DNA from: Paraburkholderia sp. D15
Lineage (GTDB): Bacteria; Pseudomonadota; Gammaproteobacteria; Burkholderiales; Burkholderiaceae
DNA: 64,000 bases
Assembly: GCF_029910215.1 (NCBI RefSeq)
Contig: NZ_CP110397.1
Location: 1-64,000 of the forward strand
Direction: 5' to 3'
Of the stretch, positions 41,958 through 51,084 are shown piece after piece. How positions within the stretch are numbered: the stretch's first letter is position 1; every line of letters begins with the position of its first letter. The notes beneath the pieces were generated by a model that had not been told where the DNA came from, searched no databases, and was given only the letters and a program-made list of their open reading frames with translations. The translations under genes and the position numbers were made by a program.

Positions 41958-43769
41958 CTATCGCGGTCCGGTGCGGCCAGTCCTGTTTTTCGCATAGAGA
42001 CGGCTGGTCTCACGCATGACGCGCTGCTTCTCGGCCTGGACGTAAATCGTAGTGGTCTGCAGGGACCGGTGCCCCAGGATTTTCTGTAGCACGTCAATCG
42101 GCACGTCCTCGGCCGCAGCTTGGGTTCCAAAGGTGTGCCGGAAAGCATGGGGAGACGTCGTCGCCAATTGCTTCATCTCGGCTTCGTTGAGGTCGGGCAT
42201 CCCCGCGATGAGCCGCTTCATCGCCCAGCGGACCATCTTGTTCACCCCGTCCGGCGAATACGGTTCCGCCTCCGGACCGTCGTGCTTTCTGATCGCGAGG
42301 GGCGTCGGGGGCACGATGAGCGGGCTGATCAACGGGCCTGCGGACTCCGTGTCGAAATCTAGGCCGCGATCATGCCAATGCGCGCGGAGCGCGTCCACCG
42401 CTGCGGGGCTCACCGGCACAATTCTTTCGCGCCGGCGCTTGCCCAAAACCTTGAGCTGCCAGACCGGCGCGCCATCTTCACAGAACGTAGTCGGAGCCAT
42501 GCCGTCACGGCGACATACCGTCAGTTCTTCGCGGCGCAGGCCCGAGTCGCCGCTCAGGAGTAGTGCGACCCGCACAATTCGCCAGTACGTCGCCGATGGC
42601 GGCAGACATTGCGCATCGATAAACGTTCGCAACCGATACCACAGCAAAGCGGGCAGGGCGCGCTCGAGCTGCAGGTCGGACTCACGTTCGATGATGACCG
42701 GATCCTTCACGACCTGCCATGGATTGCCTGCAAGATAGCGCACGTCGACGAGCCAAGCAAATGCCGCCCGCAGCGCGCGCACCGCGTATTTCTGGGTCTC
42801 GGCAGACATCTCGCTGGACGCGAACGGTCGCCAGCGCGACGAGCTGCGCGGCGCGCGTGGACCCACGAAGGCCAAGGGGGCCTTGAGAAAATCCTTGTAC
42901 GCTTCGCAGTCGTCCACGAGGACTGCGCTCAGCGCCTTGCCGCGCACACAGACCGTCCACATCAGAAAGCGCTCGATTTCCTTGGTATAGCTGCGCAGCG
43001 TTTTTGGCTGGTCGCGGTACTGGTAAAGATACGAGCGGACCGCGTCGAGGTCGTTGCGGGCATGGATGTACGAAAACGCCGGTGCACGGTTGATGCCGTC
43101 CACACCCGAGAGCGAGGCGCGCAGCGCCATGCGTTCAAGTGGCACGACCGTCTGGCGATGGCCGCCAATCTCCACGATCTGGCTGTCGCTGGCCTTGAAC
43201 GGTTCGGTCTCGTCGATGTCGCTTGCGACTCGCCGGCCGATCGACGCTTCGTGCCGACGCAGCCAGCTGACGATGCGTCGGGCGCGGCCTGGCCCGATCC
43301 TCCGGATGGCGCGCCACCAGCTCCCGCCGCGCCGGTTGCAGAAGTCGATAAGCTCGCCGACCGTTGCGATGCCGCCGGCCTTGAGCTGTAGTGCGACCAT
43401 GGGTCGGAACCAGACACCCACTGCGTGATCGGCGGCGGGTTCCGCGACCGCCAGCCTGGCGGCTTCCTCGACCATCTTCAGGCTGATCGCAGAAAGACGG
43501 GCGCTTCCGTGCTTCCGGGTCGAGGCCTTCAGGTGGTCGGCGAGGACCGGTGAGCCGTGCTGAATCGCGAGGTCGACCAGATCGGCCTGCATCGCGCGCA
43601 GATGGCGTTCGACGCCAGTCGCCGTCGGCGCGTCGCCGTTCTCGTCCTCGGAAAAGTACAGGCGCGCGATCGTGGCTGCGGGCACGCGCTGCACGAAGGC
43701 GCGCAGCGCGGTGAAGTCGTTGCGGGTGTACTGTCGTAGCTGCTCAACGGCCTGCACCTGATTGGTCAT
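41958..43769 (-). CDS. Tyrosine recombinase with DUF3701-type N-terminal domain
   Basis: A 603-residue integrase begun at ATG 43769 behind ggag. Residues 1-190 form the helical domain found in Burkholderiales integrases called DUF3701 (LRAFVQRVPAATIARLYFSE, CNRRGGSWWRAIRRIGPGRA). A core-binding domain follows (IHARNDLDAVRSYLYQYRDQ), then the catalytic domain with GLRREELTV (Arg I), SPHAFRHTFGTQ (HxxR), ILGHRSLQTTTIYVQA (His and Tyr). All catalytic residues are present. It is encoded 22 bases downstream of the membrane protein gene and probably cotranscribed with it. It may serve the neighbouring transposition module as integrase or resolvase, or belong to an independent island. Confidence 0.88.
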   Translation of the reverse strand: MTNQVQAVEQLRQYTRNDFTALRAFVQRVPAATIARLYFSEDENGDAPTATGVERHLRAMQADLVDLAIQHGSPVLADHLKASTRKHGSARLSAISLKMVEEAARLAVAEPAADHAVGVWFRPMVALQLKAGGIATVGELIDFCNRRGGSWWRAIRRIGPGRARRIVSWLRRHEASIGRRVASDIDETEPFKASDSQIVEIGGHRQTVVPLERMALRASLSGVDGINRAPAFSYIHARNDLDAVRSYLYQYRDQPKTLRSYTKEIERFLMWTVCVRGKALSAVLVDDCEAYKDFLKAPLAFVGPRAPRSSSRWRPFASSEMSAETQKYAVRALRAAFAWLVDVRYLAGNPWQVVKDPVIIERESDLQLERALPALLWYRLRTFIDAQCLPPSATYWRIVRVALLLSGDSGLRREELTVCRRDGMAPTTFCEDGAPVWQLKVLGKRRRERIVPVSPAAVDALRAHWHDRGLDFDTESAGPLISPLIVPPTPLAIRKHDGPEAEPYSPDGVNKMVRWAMKRLIAGMPDLNEAEMKQLATTSPHAFRHTFGTQAAAEDVPIDVLQKILGHRSLQTTTIYVQAEKQRVMRETSRLYAKNRTGRTGPR

Positions 43770-43791
43770 CGCTTCTCCGGATCCCGTCAGT

Positions 43792-45324
43792 TCAGTGTGG
43801 GTTGGCCGCGACTTCGGGGGCCGAGGCTGGGCGAAGTACCTGCGGAACCGGCGACGGCATAGGCGGGAGGCGGCCCAGCGAATCGGCGTCGAGCGGGGGC
43901 AGCGGAGGCAGGGCGGTAGGTGGCCGGACTCCCGAAGGAGTGGAAGCCCCGGGGGACGTGGCGAGATCGTGGAATCGTTGGAGGTCGGCTGGGCTGAGCC
44001 TGACCGACCGAGGCGCGCCCTGCGGCGGCAGATCGTGTTCGTGTGCGGCGCGGCGCTGTTCGGCAATGGTCGTGGCCGCCGCCTGCATTGCACTGTCCAG
44101 CGTCGGCGCGCTCAGTTCCAGGTCGAGGGTAGCGTCCTCGTAGCGCGCCTTGATCAGATACGGCCCGTAGAGTTCGTCGTCGACGCCTTCGCTGTTGATA
44201 CCGAGGCGGGTCAATGCGTTACGCCCATCCCGATCGTCGAGAACACGAATGGATGTCCCGTTACCAGGAAGAAGTGGATCGAGTTTTGCGGCGACGCGGT
44301 CACCATCGATGTCGCCCTGCTGCGCCAGGCCGGGGCCGAAACTGTAGGTCAGCGACTGTTCCTTCGCGTCCCGCGAAACCGTCGCAGTCGGGTCGAAGGG
44401 TGTATTCATCACGCAGTCGACATGCACCTGAACGTCGAAGAACGCGACTGTCCCGCGGGACTGCCCGATGTCGTAAAGCAGGTCGAGCAGCCTGGGGCTG
44501 GCGCCCATTCTGTCCTGTGGGCAGAACGTGTACCAGCCGGTAATCACCGGCATCGCCGCGTTGGACGGCTGCGCTGTGGCAGTTATTGCTGTTCCCGTCG
44601 GTGGGTGCCCGGATGCAACGAGGATCTCGCCTCGCCACTCGCGGAGTTGATCGACGAACGGATGCCAGCCACCGACCACAGTGACGATCGTGCCGATGAC
44701 GGCGAACACGACGAATGGCCCGGAATTCGCGACACGCGCGGCCCAGCCCGGCCGCGTCTCTTGCTCCTCGCGCACCTTTTCCTCGGCGAGTTTGGCGGTG
44801 TCAACGTTCGCCGGAGACTGGAAATGATCGCGCCGGAGCAGGCTGTCGATCCGCGTGCGGTCGGCCTGAGTGCCGCCATCGAGGACGCTCGAGACCCGCG
44901 CATAGCAGGTGAAATCGGAGATGGCGCGCTTCAGTACCCGGCTTGTGATGTCGAGCGGGTCATCAAACACCCCCCAGACGATGAGCTTTTCCTGCCGGCG
45001 TCCCAGCTCCGACTCATACGGATATAGGAAGACGGCGACAGCGCCGGTTGGGCCCTGCGAGAGCACGAGCGCCGCACCGCGCTCGATCGCGAGTGCGCGG
45101 CTGCCAGGTATTCTTCCGACTGGATGCTGCCCGAAAAACAGCTGGATTGTTCGGTGCTCTCTGTTCTGACACACGTGAAGTCGTTCCGGATGGCCAGCGG
45201 CAAGTGCCTGTTGTTCTGCCGCCCGGAAATGACGCTCGATGCGCGTGGGATGAAGGGAAAGTTGCGGCACCTCCGATTGGCATCTTATTGAACGAGGCGC
45301 GGTTGCCACGGGCGCCGTCATCAC
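43792..45324 (-). CDS. Unknown single-span membrane protein in an operon with the integrase
   Basis: A 510-residue protein. The N-terminal domain (about 20-165) has LHPTRIERHFRAAEQQALAA, GAALVLSQGPTGAVAVFLYP and EKLIVWGVFDDPLDITSRVL, and reads as a compact alpha/beta domain. One membrane helix follows (GPFVVFAVIGTIVTVVGGW, 202-220), then a periplasmic region with two cysteines (WYTFCPQDRM and VHVDCVMNT) and a Pro-rich tail. I do not recognise a family. Its place between an integrase and a transposase operon, and its sensor-like layout (cytoplasmic domain, one helix, external domain), make it a candidate cargo gene, possibly for defence or stress sensing. That is speculation. Confidence 0.6.
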   Translation of the reverse strand: MMTAPVATAPRSIRCQSEVPQLSLHPTRIERHFRAAEQQALAAGHPERLHVCQNREHRTIQLFFGQHPVGRIPGSRALAIERGAALVLSQGPTGAVAVFLYPYESELGRRQEKLIVWGVFDDPLDITSRVLKRAISDFTCYARVSSVLDGGTQADRTRIDSLLRRDHFQSPANVDTAKLAEEKVREEQETRPGWAARVANSGPFVVFAVIGTIVTVVGGWHPFVDQLREWRGEILVASGHPPTGTAITATAQPSNAAMPVITGWYTFCPQDRMGASPRLLDLLYDIGQSRGTVAFFDVQVHVDCVMNTPFDPTATVSRDAKEQSLTYSFGPGLAQQGDIDGDRVAAKLDPLLPGNGTSIRVLDDRDGRNALTRLGINSEGVDDELYGPYLIKARYEDATLDLELSAPTLDSAMQAAATTIAEQRRAAHEHDLPPQGAPRSVRLSPADLQRFHDLATSPGASTPSGVRPPTALPPLPPLDADSLGRLPPMPSPVPQVLRPASAPEVAANPH

Positions 45325-45728
45325 TTTCGTTTCTGCGCGTCAGGAAGTGAAAGTCAGAAATGCCAGAGATCGGAAGAGAAAGTCTGAATTGTCGTATGCC
45401 GGCAGTCTGCGATCGAAGAACGTCGTTGTGAAACATACCTAATCAACGTCCCGATCCGAGGAGATCCAGCGCCAGTAGAGCTTTGATGGCAATCTGGCTA
45501 GTTTTTATTCCGATTGTTTCACGACGAGACGCGTTCCCGGACCGTCTGGTTCTCCGTAATGATCTAAAAGTGCATATACACTTTCTAGGAGCTAGAGAAA
45601 TGTAGTAGGCAATACGTATTTTGTAGTGATGCGTCGATCGCGGAGAATTCGACGGCGCGGTGTTCGGAAGGGCGGATTACCGGGCGCTTTTGTACTAAAA
45701 CATTATTTGGCAAACCGGAGCCCTGGCG
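45325..45728. other. 404-bp gap between divergent operons, possible transposon end
   Basis: No gene is supported. It must hold the promoters of the membrane-protein/integrase operon (leftward) and of the tnsABC-tniQ operon (rightward). The short repeated strings gaaagtcagaaa and gaaagtctgaat lie near 45346-45390. I could not identify terminal inverted repeats or TnsB-binding repeats by eye. Confidence 0.4.
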
Positions 45729-46370
45729 ATGATCGAACCACGTTTCGTGCAGGCAGTCAACAGCACGCGTCCGCACGGCGCGCATCGTTATGACGTGTTC
45801 GGGCCGAAGATTGGACGTCGGCTGACACTGTTCGGGCGGTGCGCGATGGATCTGTGGGTCCGCCTCGAAACGGATCCCCACGTGCTCGCATACTGCGAGA
45901 GACCTCTGCGTGTTCCGGACGTGAAGCCGGCGCGGCCCGTCGATTTCTGGGTCCGCACGCCTGACGAAGAGAGATTGTGCATTGTGCTGCGTCCCGCGGA
46001 GTCGAGTGCGGCCGATCGGGGGGACACTCTGTTTCCGGCATTCGAGAAATGGAGCAGGGTGTCTTCGATGCAGCTCGACCTCATTCATCCACAGCATCTG
46101 GACGATCCGCCGGCGTTGCGCGAGAACAGGATGACGATGCTGCATCACCTCGCGAGCACCCATTCGATTCCTGTCGGGGCGGTGATGCGCGGCGTGCTGG
46201 ACCGATTTCATCACGGCCAGACTCTGGCTGAACTCGAGCGGAGGCTCGCGCCCGTCGACCCGATGCTCGTGCGCTCGGCGGTCTTCAGACTCGTGTTGCG
46301 CGGCGAGATACGATGTCCAGCACTTGCACTCGAGCCGTTGGGGGCGCACACCCGGCTGGAGCTGCCGTGA
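45729..46370 (+). CDS. tnsA: TnsA-like transposase endonuclease homologue lacking expected catalytic residues
   Basis: A 213-residue protein whose first 95 residues follow the TnsA nuclease fold: GRRLTLFGRCAMDLWVRLET, DPHVLAYCERPLRV, ARPVDFWVR, ERLCIVLRP. In active TnsA the catalytic set is Glu, Asp and Gln-x-Lys. Here Asp72 (VDFW) stands at the central Asp, but the first acidic position is Asp41 in AMDLW and the lysine strand reads CIVLRP (84-89) with no lysine. The C-terminal half is a helical domain (LVRSAVFRLVLRGEIRCPAL). Cleavage of the 5' strand may therefore be lost, which would favour replicative transposition. It overlaps the next gene by GTGA. Confidence 0.7.
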   Translation: MIEPRFVQAVNSTRPHGAHRYDVFGPKIGRRLTLFGRCAMDLWVRLETDPHVLAYCERPLRVPDVKPARPVDFWVRTPDEERLCIVLRPAESSAADRGDTLFPAFEKWSRVSSMQLDLIHPQHLDDPPALRENRMTMLHHLASTHSIPVGAVMRGVLDRFHHGQTLAELERRLAPVDPMLVRSAVFRLVLRGEIRCPALALEPLGAHTRLELP

Positions 46371-48349
46371 AAACGATCGCCTTCGGCGCGATGCGATTCG
46401 ACCGCCGCTCCATTCCGCCGGATCTGATCGATGTCGGGCAATGGCCGGGCGCAGACGACAGTGCACTCTCCGACGAGGGGCGCGATCTGCTGCAACGCCG
46501 GATCCGGGCGATGACGTTGTTTGTCGATGGGCACACACCCCTACGCGAAATCAGCCGGGAAACCGGCATCGGTTTTAACGACCTGTATCGTGTCTTCGAG
46601 CGGTGCATCACGCAACACGAGGACGGTCGTATCTTCGGCTGCCGAGCGCTGATCCCTTATCAGCACACGCGACCCTATGATCGCCGCTCGCTGGTCAAGC
46701 CATCCCGTGAGAATGTAGCAAGTAACGCCAGCGGTGCCTTCACCCAATTGCTGCGGCGTTATCCGGACATCGCGCGCTGGATCGAACGCAAGGTCGCTGA
46801 ACGAGGCAGGAAGCATGCGGAGTTGACCGAAGTGCACCGCCAGTTGTGGCGACTGCACGGAGGCTTTCTTGCGCAGTGCCGGCAGGCGGGCATTCAGGCA
46901 CATGAATATCCATTCAACCAGAAATACCTCGGTGAGCGATCGCTTGCCACTTGCGCCCGCAGGCTGGCGAACCGGAATTTCGACGTGGCGGCTCGGGCAG
47001 CAGGCGCCCAGCAGATTGGCCATCGTTGGCGCGACGATCCCGAAGCCATGCGCAAACCGGCGACCTGTCCCTACGAGGTAGTCGAATTCGACGGTCACAA
47101 GGTCGACGTGCGCCTCACACTGCGCATTGATGACCCGTTTGGTTTTGAAACGCTGCTTGTGCTGCGCAGGATCTGGATCCTGCTGCTTCTCGACGTGGCA
47201 ACGCGCGCCGTGATTGGCTATACGCTTTCGCTCGGCCGCGAATATAACAAGGACGACATTGCTGTGGCCCTGCAGGCCAGCCTGACGCCACACACAGAGC
47301 GCGCGTCGAAGATTCCGGCGCTGGTAGTCAGGCCGGGAGGTGGGTTCCCGTCCGCCGCCATTCCCGAAACGGCGTGGGCGTGCTGGGGCACGTTTCGTTT
47401 CGACGCGGCGAAGGCCCATTTCGCAAGCGCGACACTTGAGCGTCTGACCCAGGTCGTCGGCTGCGCGACCGACAACGGGCCACTGGGTCAGAAGAACGAA
47501 CGTGCGTTGATCGAGCGCTTCTTTGATCAGCTCGCGTCGCATTTTGCCCACAGGTTGCCGGCTACCACGGGCAGCGATCCTCACGCAGTCGAACGGGCGC
47601 TCAACGATGTCGGCAGCAAAACCTCGCTGATGATGACCCTCGACGAGCTCGAGGATGTGATCGACGTGGTTCTGGCTAACTACAACGGCGAACCGCATGG
47701 GGGACTGGGCGGGCGTACCCCGCTGGAGGCCATGCAGTTCCTGCTCGCGAAAGGGGAGGGTCTATTGCGTACGCTACCGGTGGCCCGGCGCAGTACCTTG
47801 TGTCTGCTTCAGGAAGCTCGTGTTGTCACCATTCGCGGGAACGCGAGCCGCGGCGAGCGCCCGCACATCAATTTTGAACACGTGCGCTATGACAGCCGCG
47901 TGCTGTCGGGCATCGCGGGACTGATCGGCAAGCAGCTCCGCGTCTATTTCAACGTCAAGGATATGCGGCATCTGCACGCGTTCCATATGGACGGGTCTGA
48001 ACTCGGTGTGCTGACCGCCGCGCGGCCCTGGTGTTTTACGCCACATTCGCTGCGCGTGCGGCAGGAAATCTTTTCACTGATTCACCAGAGAAAGCTGGCG
48101 GTCCGGGAGGGCAGCGATCCCGTTGGCGCGTGGTTTGCCTACAAGAAGGAACAAGCGCGAAGCCATACGCGCGACGCCAACGATCTGGCGCGCATGTTGG
48201 CGGACCGGGCAAAGTCGCATCAGGGATCGCTGCCGCCCGACGTCGCAGATGCGAGCGCAGCGGCGACCCGTGAAGCGCTGGTGACGGAGCCACCAGCGAA
48301 AACCACGCCACCGCCACCGTGGCTCACGAAAATCTTCACGTTCGGGTGA
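46367..48349 (+). CDS. tnsB: TnsB/TniA-type DDE transposase
   Basis: A 660-residue transposase started at GTG 46367, overlapping the TnsA-like stop codon (GTGA). An N-terminal DNA-binding region with HTH-like segments (HTPLREISRETGIGFNDLYR) precedes the RNase-H-like core: Asp242 in YEVVEFDGHKVDVRL, Asp346 in FRFDAAKAHF, and Glu383 in NERALIERFFDQLAS. A Mu-transposase C-terminal beta domain follows (INFEHVRYDSRVLSGIAGLI, LRVYFNVKDMRHLHAF). It joins the 3' ends of the element to target DNA. The C-terminal tail (TTPPPPWLTKIFTFG) is probably the contact for TnsC. All three catalytic residues are intact. Confidence 0.9.
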   Translation: MKTIAFGAMRFDRRSIPPDLIDVGQWPGADDSALSDEGRDLLQRRIRAMTLFVDGHTPLREISRETGIGFNDLYRVFERCITQHEDGRIFGCRALIPYQHTRPYDRRSLVKPSRENVASNASGAFTQLLRRYPDIARWIERKVAERGRKHAELTEVHRQLWRLHGGFLAQCRQAGIQAHEYPFNQKYLGERSLATCARRLANRNFDVAARAAGAQQIGHRWRDDPEAMRKPATCPYEVVEFDGHKVDVRLTLRIDDPFGFETLLVLRRIWILLLLDVATRAVIGYTLSLGREYNKDDIAVALQASLTPHTERASKIPALVVRPGGGFPSAAIPETAWACWGTFRFDAAKAHFASATLERLTQVVGCATDNGPLGQKNERALIERFFDQLASHFAHRLPATTGSDPHAVERALNDVGSKTSLMMTLDELEDVIDVVLANYNGEPHGGLGGRTPLEAMQFLLAKGEGLLRTLPVARRSTLCLLQEARVVTIRGNASRGERPHINFEHVRYDSRVLSGIAGLIGKQLRVYFNVKDMRHLHAFHMDGSELGVLTAARPWCFTPHSLRVRQEIFSLIHQRKLAVREGSDPVGAWFAYKKEQARSHTRDANDLARMLADRAKSHQGSLPPDVADASAAATREALVTEPPAKTTPPPPWLTKIFTFG

Positions 48350-48352
48350 CCG

Positions 48353-49354
48353 ATGCCTGACTTGCTGCCACGTCCCGTTGATCCATCGGAACATCCGCTC
48401 GCGAACCAGACGTACATGGTGCTGGTGCCGACGCCGGCGATCGCGGCGATGTATGCACGCGTGCGCCAATGTATCCGGCGGGGCGTGGCGGGCGGCCTGA
48501 TCTATGGGCACACGCGCTGGGGCAAAACATACGCGATCCGGTATTGCGTCCGACTTCTGCGTCTTGAGCTGCCTCGCGCGGCGGTCCTGACGATCGGCAT
48601 GCCGCGCAATCCGTCGCGTTCGGAAGCCCTGTTTTTCGGCATGCTGCTGAAAGCGGCACAACATGAGCGCCCGGACAGCGGCACGGCGTTACAGCGCCGG
48701 CTGCGTCTCTATCACAAGCTGGCTGAACTGGTAGAACGCGCGGCTGGCAACAGACTGATCGTGTTCGTCGACGAGGCGCAGCGTCTGGAACTTGAGCACT
48801 ACGAATGGTTGCGAGATGTGCAGGACGAACTGGAGCGTCGGGGCGTTCGGATGTTCACGTTTCTCGTCGGTCAACCGGGCATCCTTAACCGGAAGAGTTC
48901 GTTCCGGCAGAGCGTCGATACTTCGCAGATCGCGTCCCGTTTCATGATTGACGAGTTGCGCTTCGAAGGCTTCCGTTCTGCGGATGATCTGAAGATGTCC
49001 CTCGGCGCATATGACACGTCAACCTTTCCCGATCGCAGTGAGTGGCCCTATACGCGTTTTTTTCTGCAACGGTCATTCGATACCGGATTCCGCCTCGGAA
49101 AACAGCACGGGGTGTTGTGGGAGGCGTTCGATGCCGCGCATCGGCGCGCGCGGTTCGATTTCACGATGGAAATCCCGACGGAATATCTGGCCCGCACGGT
49201 GGAGATTGCGCTGACAGACAACATGCAGCACGACGCGGCAGACTTCGCGTTGAGCCCGGCCTGCTGGTCACAGGCGGCGGAGGAGTCGAACTTCGTCGCC
49301 GCACTTGAGGAGCTGCGTATCATCTTTGTCGACGAGGCCGCATACGGATCATGA
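48353..49354 (+). CDS. tnsC: TnsC/TniB-type AAA+ ATPase, transposition regulator
   Basis: A 333-residue AAA+ protein with Walker A YGHTRWGKT (51-59), Walker B RLIVFVDEAQ (134-143), and sensor-type segments MFTFLVGQPGILNRK and DTSQIASRFMIDEL. Such ATPases assemble on target DNA and pass it to the transposase. It starts three bases after the tnsB stop codon and overlaps the TniQ frame by ATGA, completing an A-B-C-Q order shared by Tn7-like and Tn5053-like elements. Confidence 0.92.
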   Translation: MPDLLPRPVDPSEHPLANQTYMVLVPTPAIAAMYARVRQCIRRGVAGGLIYGHTRWGKTYAIRYCVRLLRLELPRAAVLTIGMPRNPSRSEALFFGMLLKAAQHERPDSGTALQRRLRLYHKLAELVERAAGNRLIVFVDEAQRLELEHYEWLRDVQDELERRGVRMFTFLVGQPGILNRKSSFRQSVDTSQIASRFMIDELRFEGFRSADDLKMSLGAYDTSTFPDRSEWPYTRFFLQRSFDTGFRLGKQHGVLWEAFDAAHRRARFDFTMEIPTEYLARTVEIALTDNMQHDAADFALSPACWSQAAEESNFVAALEELRIIFVDEAAYGS

Positions 49355-50856
49355 AGCGCTTCCATATTCTCGTGCCCCACCCTGAACATGAATCGCCCGG
49401 GCTGTGGTGCTGGCGTGATGAATGGCACGCCACCGGGCAATCTGCGTTTGCGCTGCTCGCCAAATTTCAACGGCTCAACGCGCTGTCGTGCACCAGCCTC
49501 GCGGACTGTTTTGGCCGGCGCGAAGAGCGGCGGTCGGTATCTGGAAGCATCGATCTGCGCGACGCACGGCAATTTGATGTGCGGCGCCTGGCGGATGTGC
49601 TTCGCCTGCCGCTCGAAGACATCGCGCGCGCGTTCGTCATGCCTTCGCATCTGGCGCGCGTGATCGCGGTGCCAACGCTGCGCTGATGCGCTCGGTGCGC
49701 CCGGGAGGGCGTGCACCTGACAGTGTTCCAGTTGCGGACTTGCCGTTCCTGTCCCCTGCACCACACTCCGCTGGAGGAGTGTTGCTCACAGTGTGGCCTG
49801 GAGATTCCATTCCGGCTGAGACCCGACGTCTTCCGGGCGCCGTTTTCTTGTCCATCATGCGGCAGGCCGTGGATATTCCCGCCATGCGGCCTTGATGACC
49901 TACGAGTCGACGGTGCGTATCGGCGTCTGCTTTCGCGGTGGGCCGCCGGCCAGCGTCGTGTCCTACAAGGTGGTCCGCAAACGGATCCCATGGACGGCGT
50001 CTGGAACGTACGCCGTCCGGAGGAAAGGGAAGTGAGCGGGTATGCATCGTGTACGATGTTCCCTGACGCAACCGCGAGTGACGATGATCTTCTGACGGGA
50101 GCGCGCAGCTGCTACAAGGCCATCAGGCGCTGGGTCATGCGCGAGTACGGCGGCCAACATCACGTGTGCATTGCGTCGGCCACCCACCATCTACGCAGGC
50201 GGATGGATGGCCGCTCGACGCCGCCGTTCTGTCCGGTCGCACAGGCTGTGTTGCGGTGGCGCACGAAATGGGAAGGCTTTGGCGTTCCCGAGGCGCTGCT
50301 GCATCCACCGCTGCACGGTCCGCTCGGGATTGTCGTCTGGCTGTCGCGGTATGCGCCGATCGCGCCTGGCGAATGGAGCGAGTCAACGAGCCGATGGCTC
50401 ACGCTACATCTGTTCGCAATCGCATGTCTCGACAGTTTTCGCACTTTCCTCCATGAATCGCAGCAGGCACGCAGTCACGAGCGCATTGTGTGGTGGCCGT
50501 ATCCCGTCCATGACTTCCCGCAGCGCGAAGTGGTCGCGGGGGGCCGGGACCGGCCCGATGATCCAGCACGATTCCGGCTGATGCCGCTCCAGCTCAAGCG
50601 AGGTATCCGCGTTTTGCCCAGCACCACACCCGGCGGCCTTGCACATGAAAAACGTCATGCACGGCTTTTGTTCGCTATCGGAAATGCGGGCGACGGACCG
50701 GCTTCGTCTCTTTCGCCTCAACCTCCAGGGCACGTCAATCAGCCGACGGCACCGGGATACAGCGTTTCGGCTGTGCCGCCGCGATACGACGCTCGCCCGG
50801 GCTTCACCGTCGCGAACACCGTCGAAGGCGATCCGAAATCTGTTGTTGCCGTGTGA
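49351..50856 (+). pseudogene. tniQ: TniQ-family target-selection protein interrupted by one in-frame TGA
   Basis: A single reading frame of 501 codons carries one internal TGA at 49684-49686. Before it lies the TniQ N-terminus (GLWCWRDEWHATGQSAFALL, LADVLRLPLEDIARAFVMPS, 111 residues). After it the same frame continues CARCAREGVHLTVFQLRTC, then CPLHHTPLEECCSQCG and CPSC, the zinc-binding centre of TniQ, and a helical C-terminal part. In relatives the codon before the CxxC pair is usually aromatic (for example RYC or RFC), so TGG to TGA is a plausible nonsense change. A GTG at 49711 with gggaggg one base upstream might restart translation, giving two polypeptides. The frame after the TGA has stayed open for 390 codons, so the change is recent or tolerated. 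Confidence 0.75.
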
Positions 50857-51084
50857 GTGTCAACGCAGGGTCCTCTCTGGAGAACGGAGTTGCCGCAAAT
50901 TTTATGACGATCTGAAAAGCCTGTATGTAGCAAGCAAGCGAGTGCACTCGGGTAGCCCCTGGACCGATCGCCCAACCCCAATGGCTCATCGCTCGGCGGT
51001 GGTTGTTATGGACGACGAATGATATGTGCGTTGTTCGCGCTATCAAACAAAAAGTAGCTATGCTCAAGCCCGTGAAATCCATCC

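Noticed and set aside
43762..45027. 421-codon plus-strand frame opposite the membrane-protein gene
   Set aside because: It is Arg/Gly-rich and lacks motifs; the minus-strand gene has a membrane helix and correct spacing to the integrase gene.
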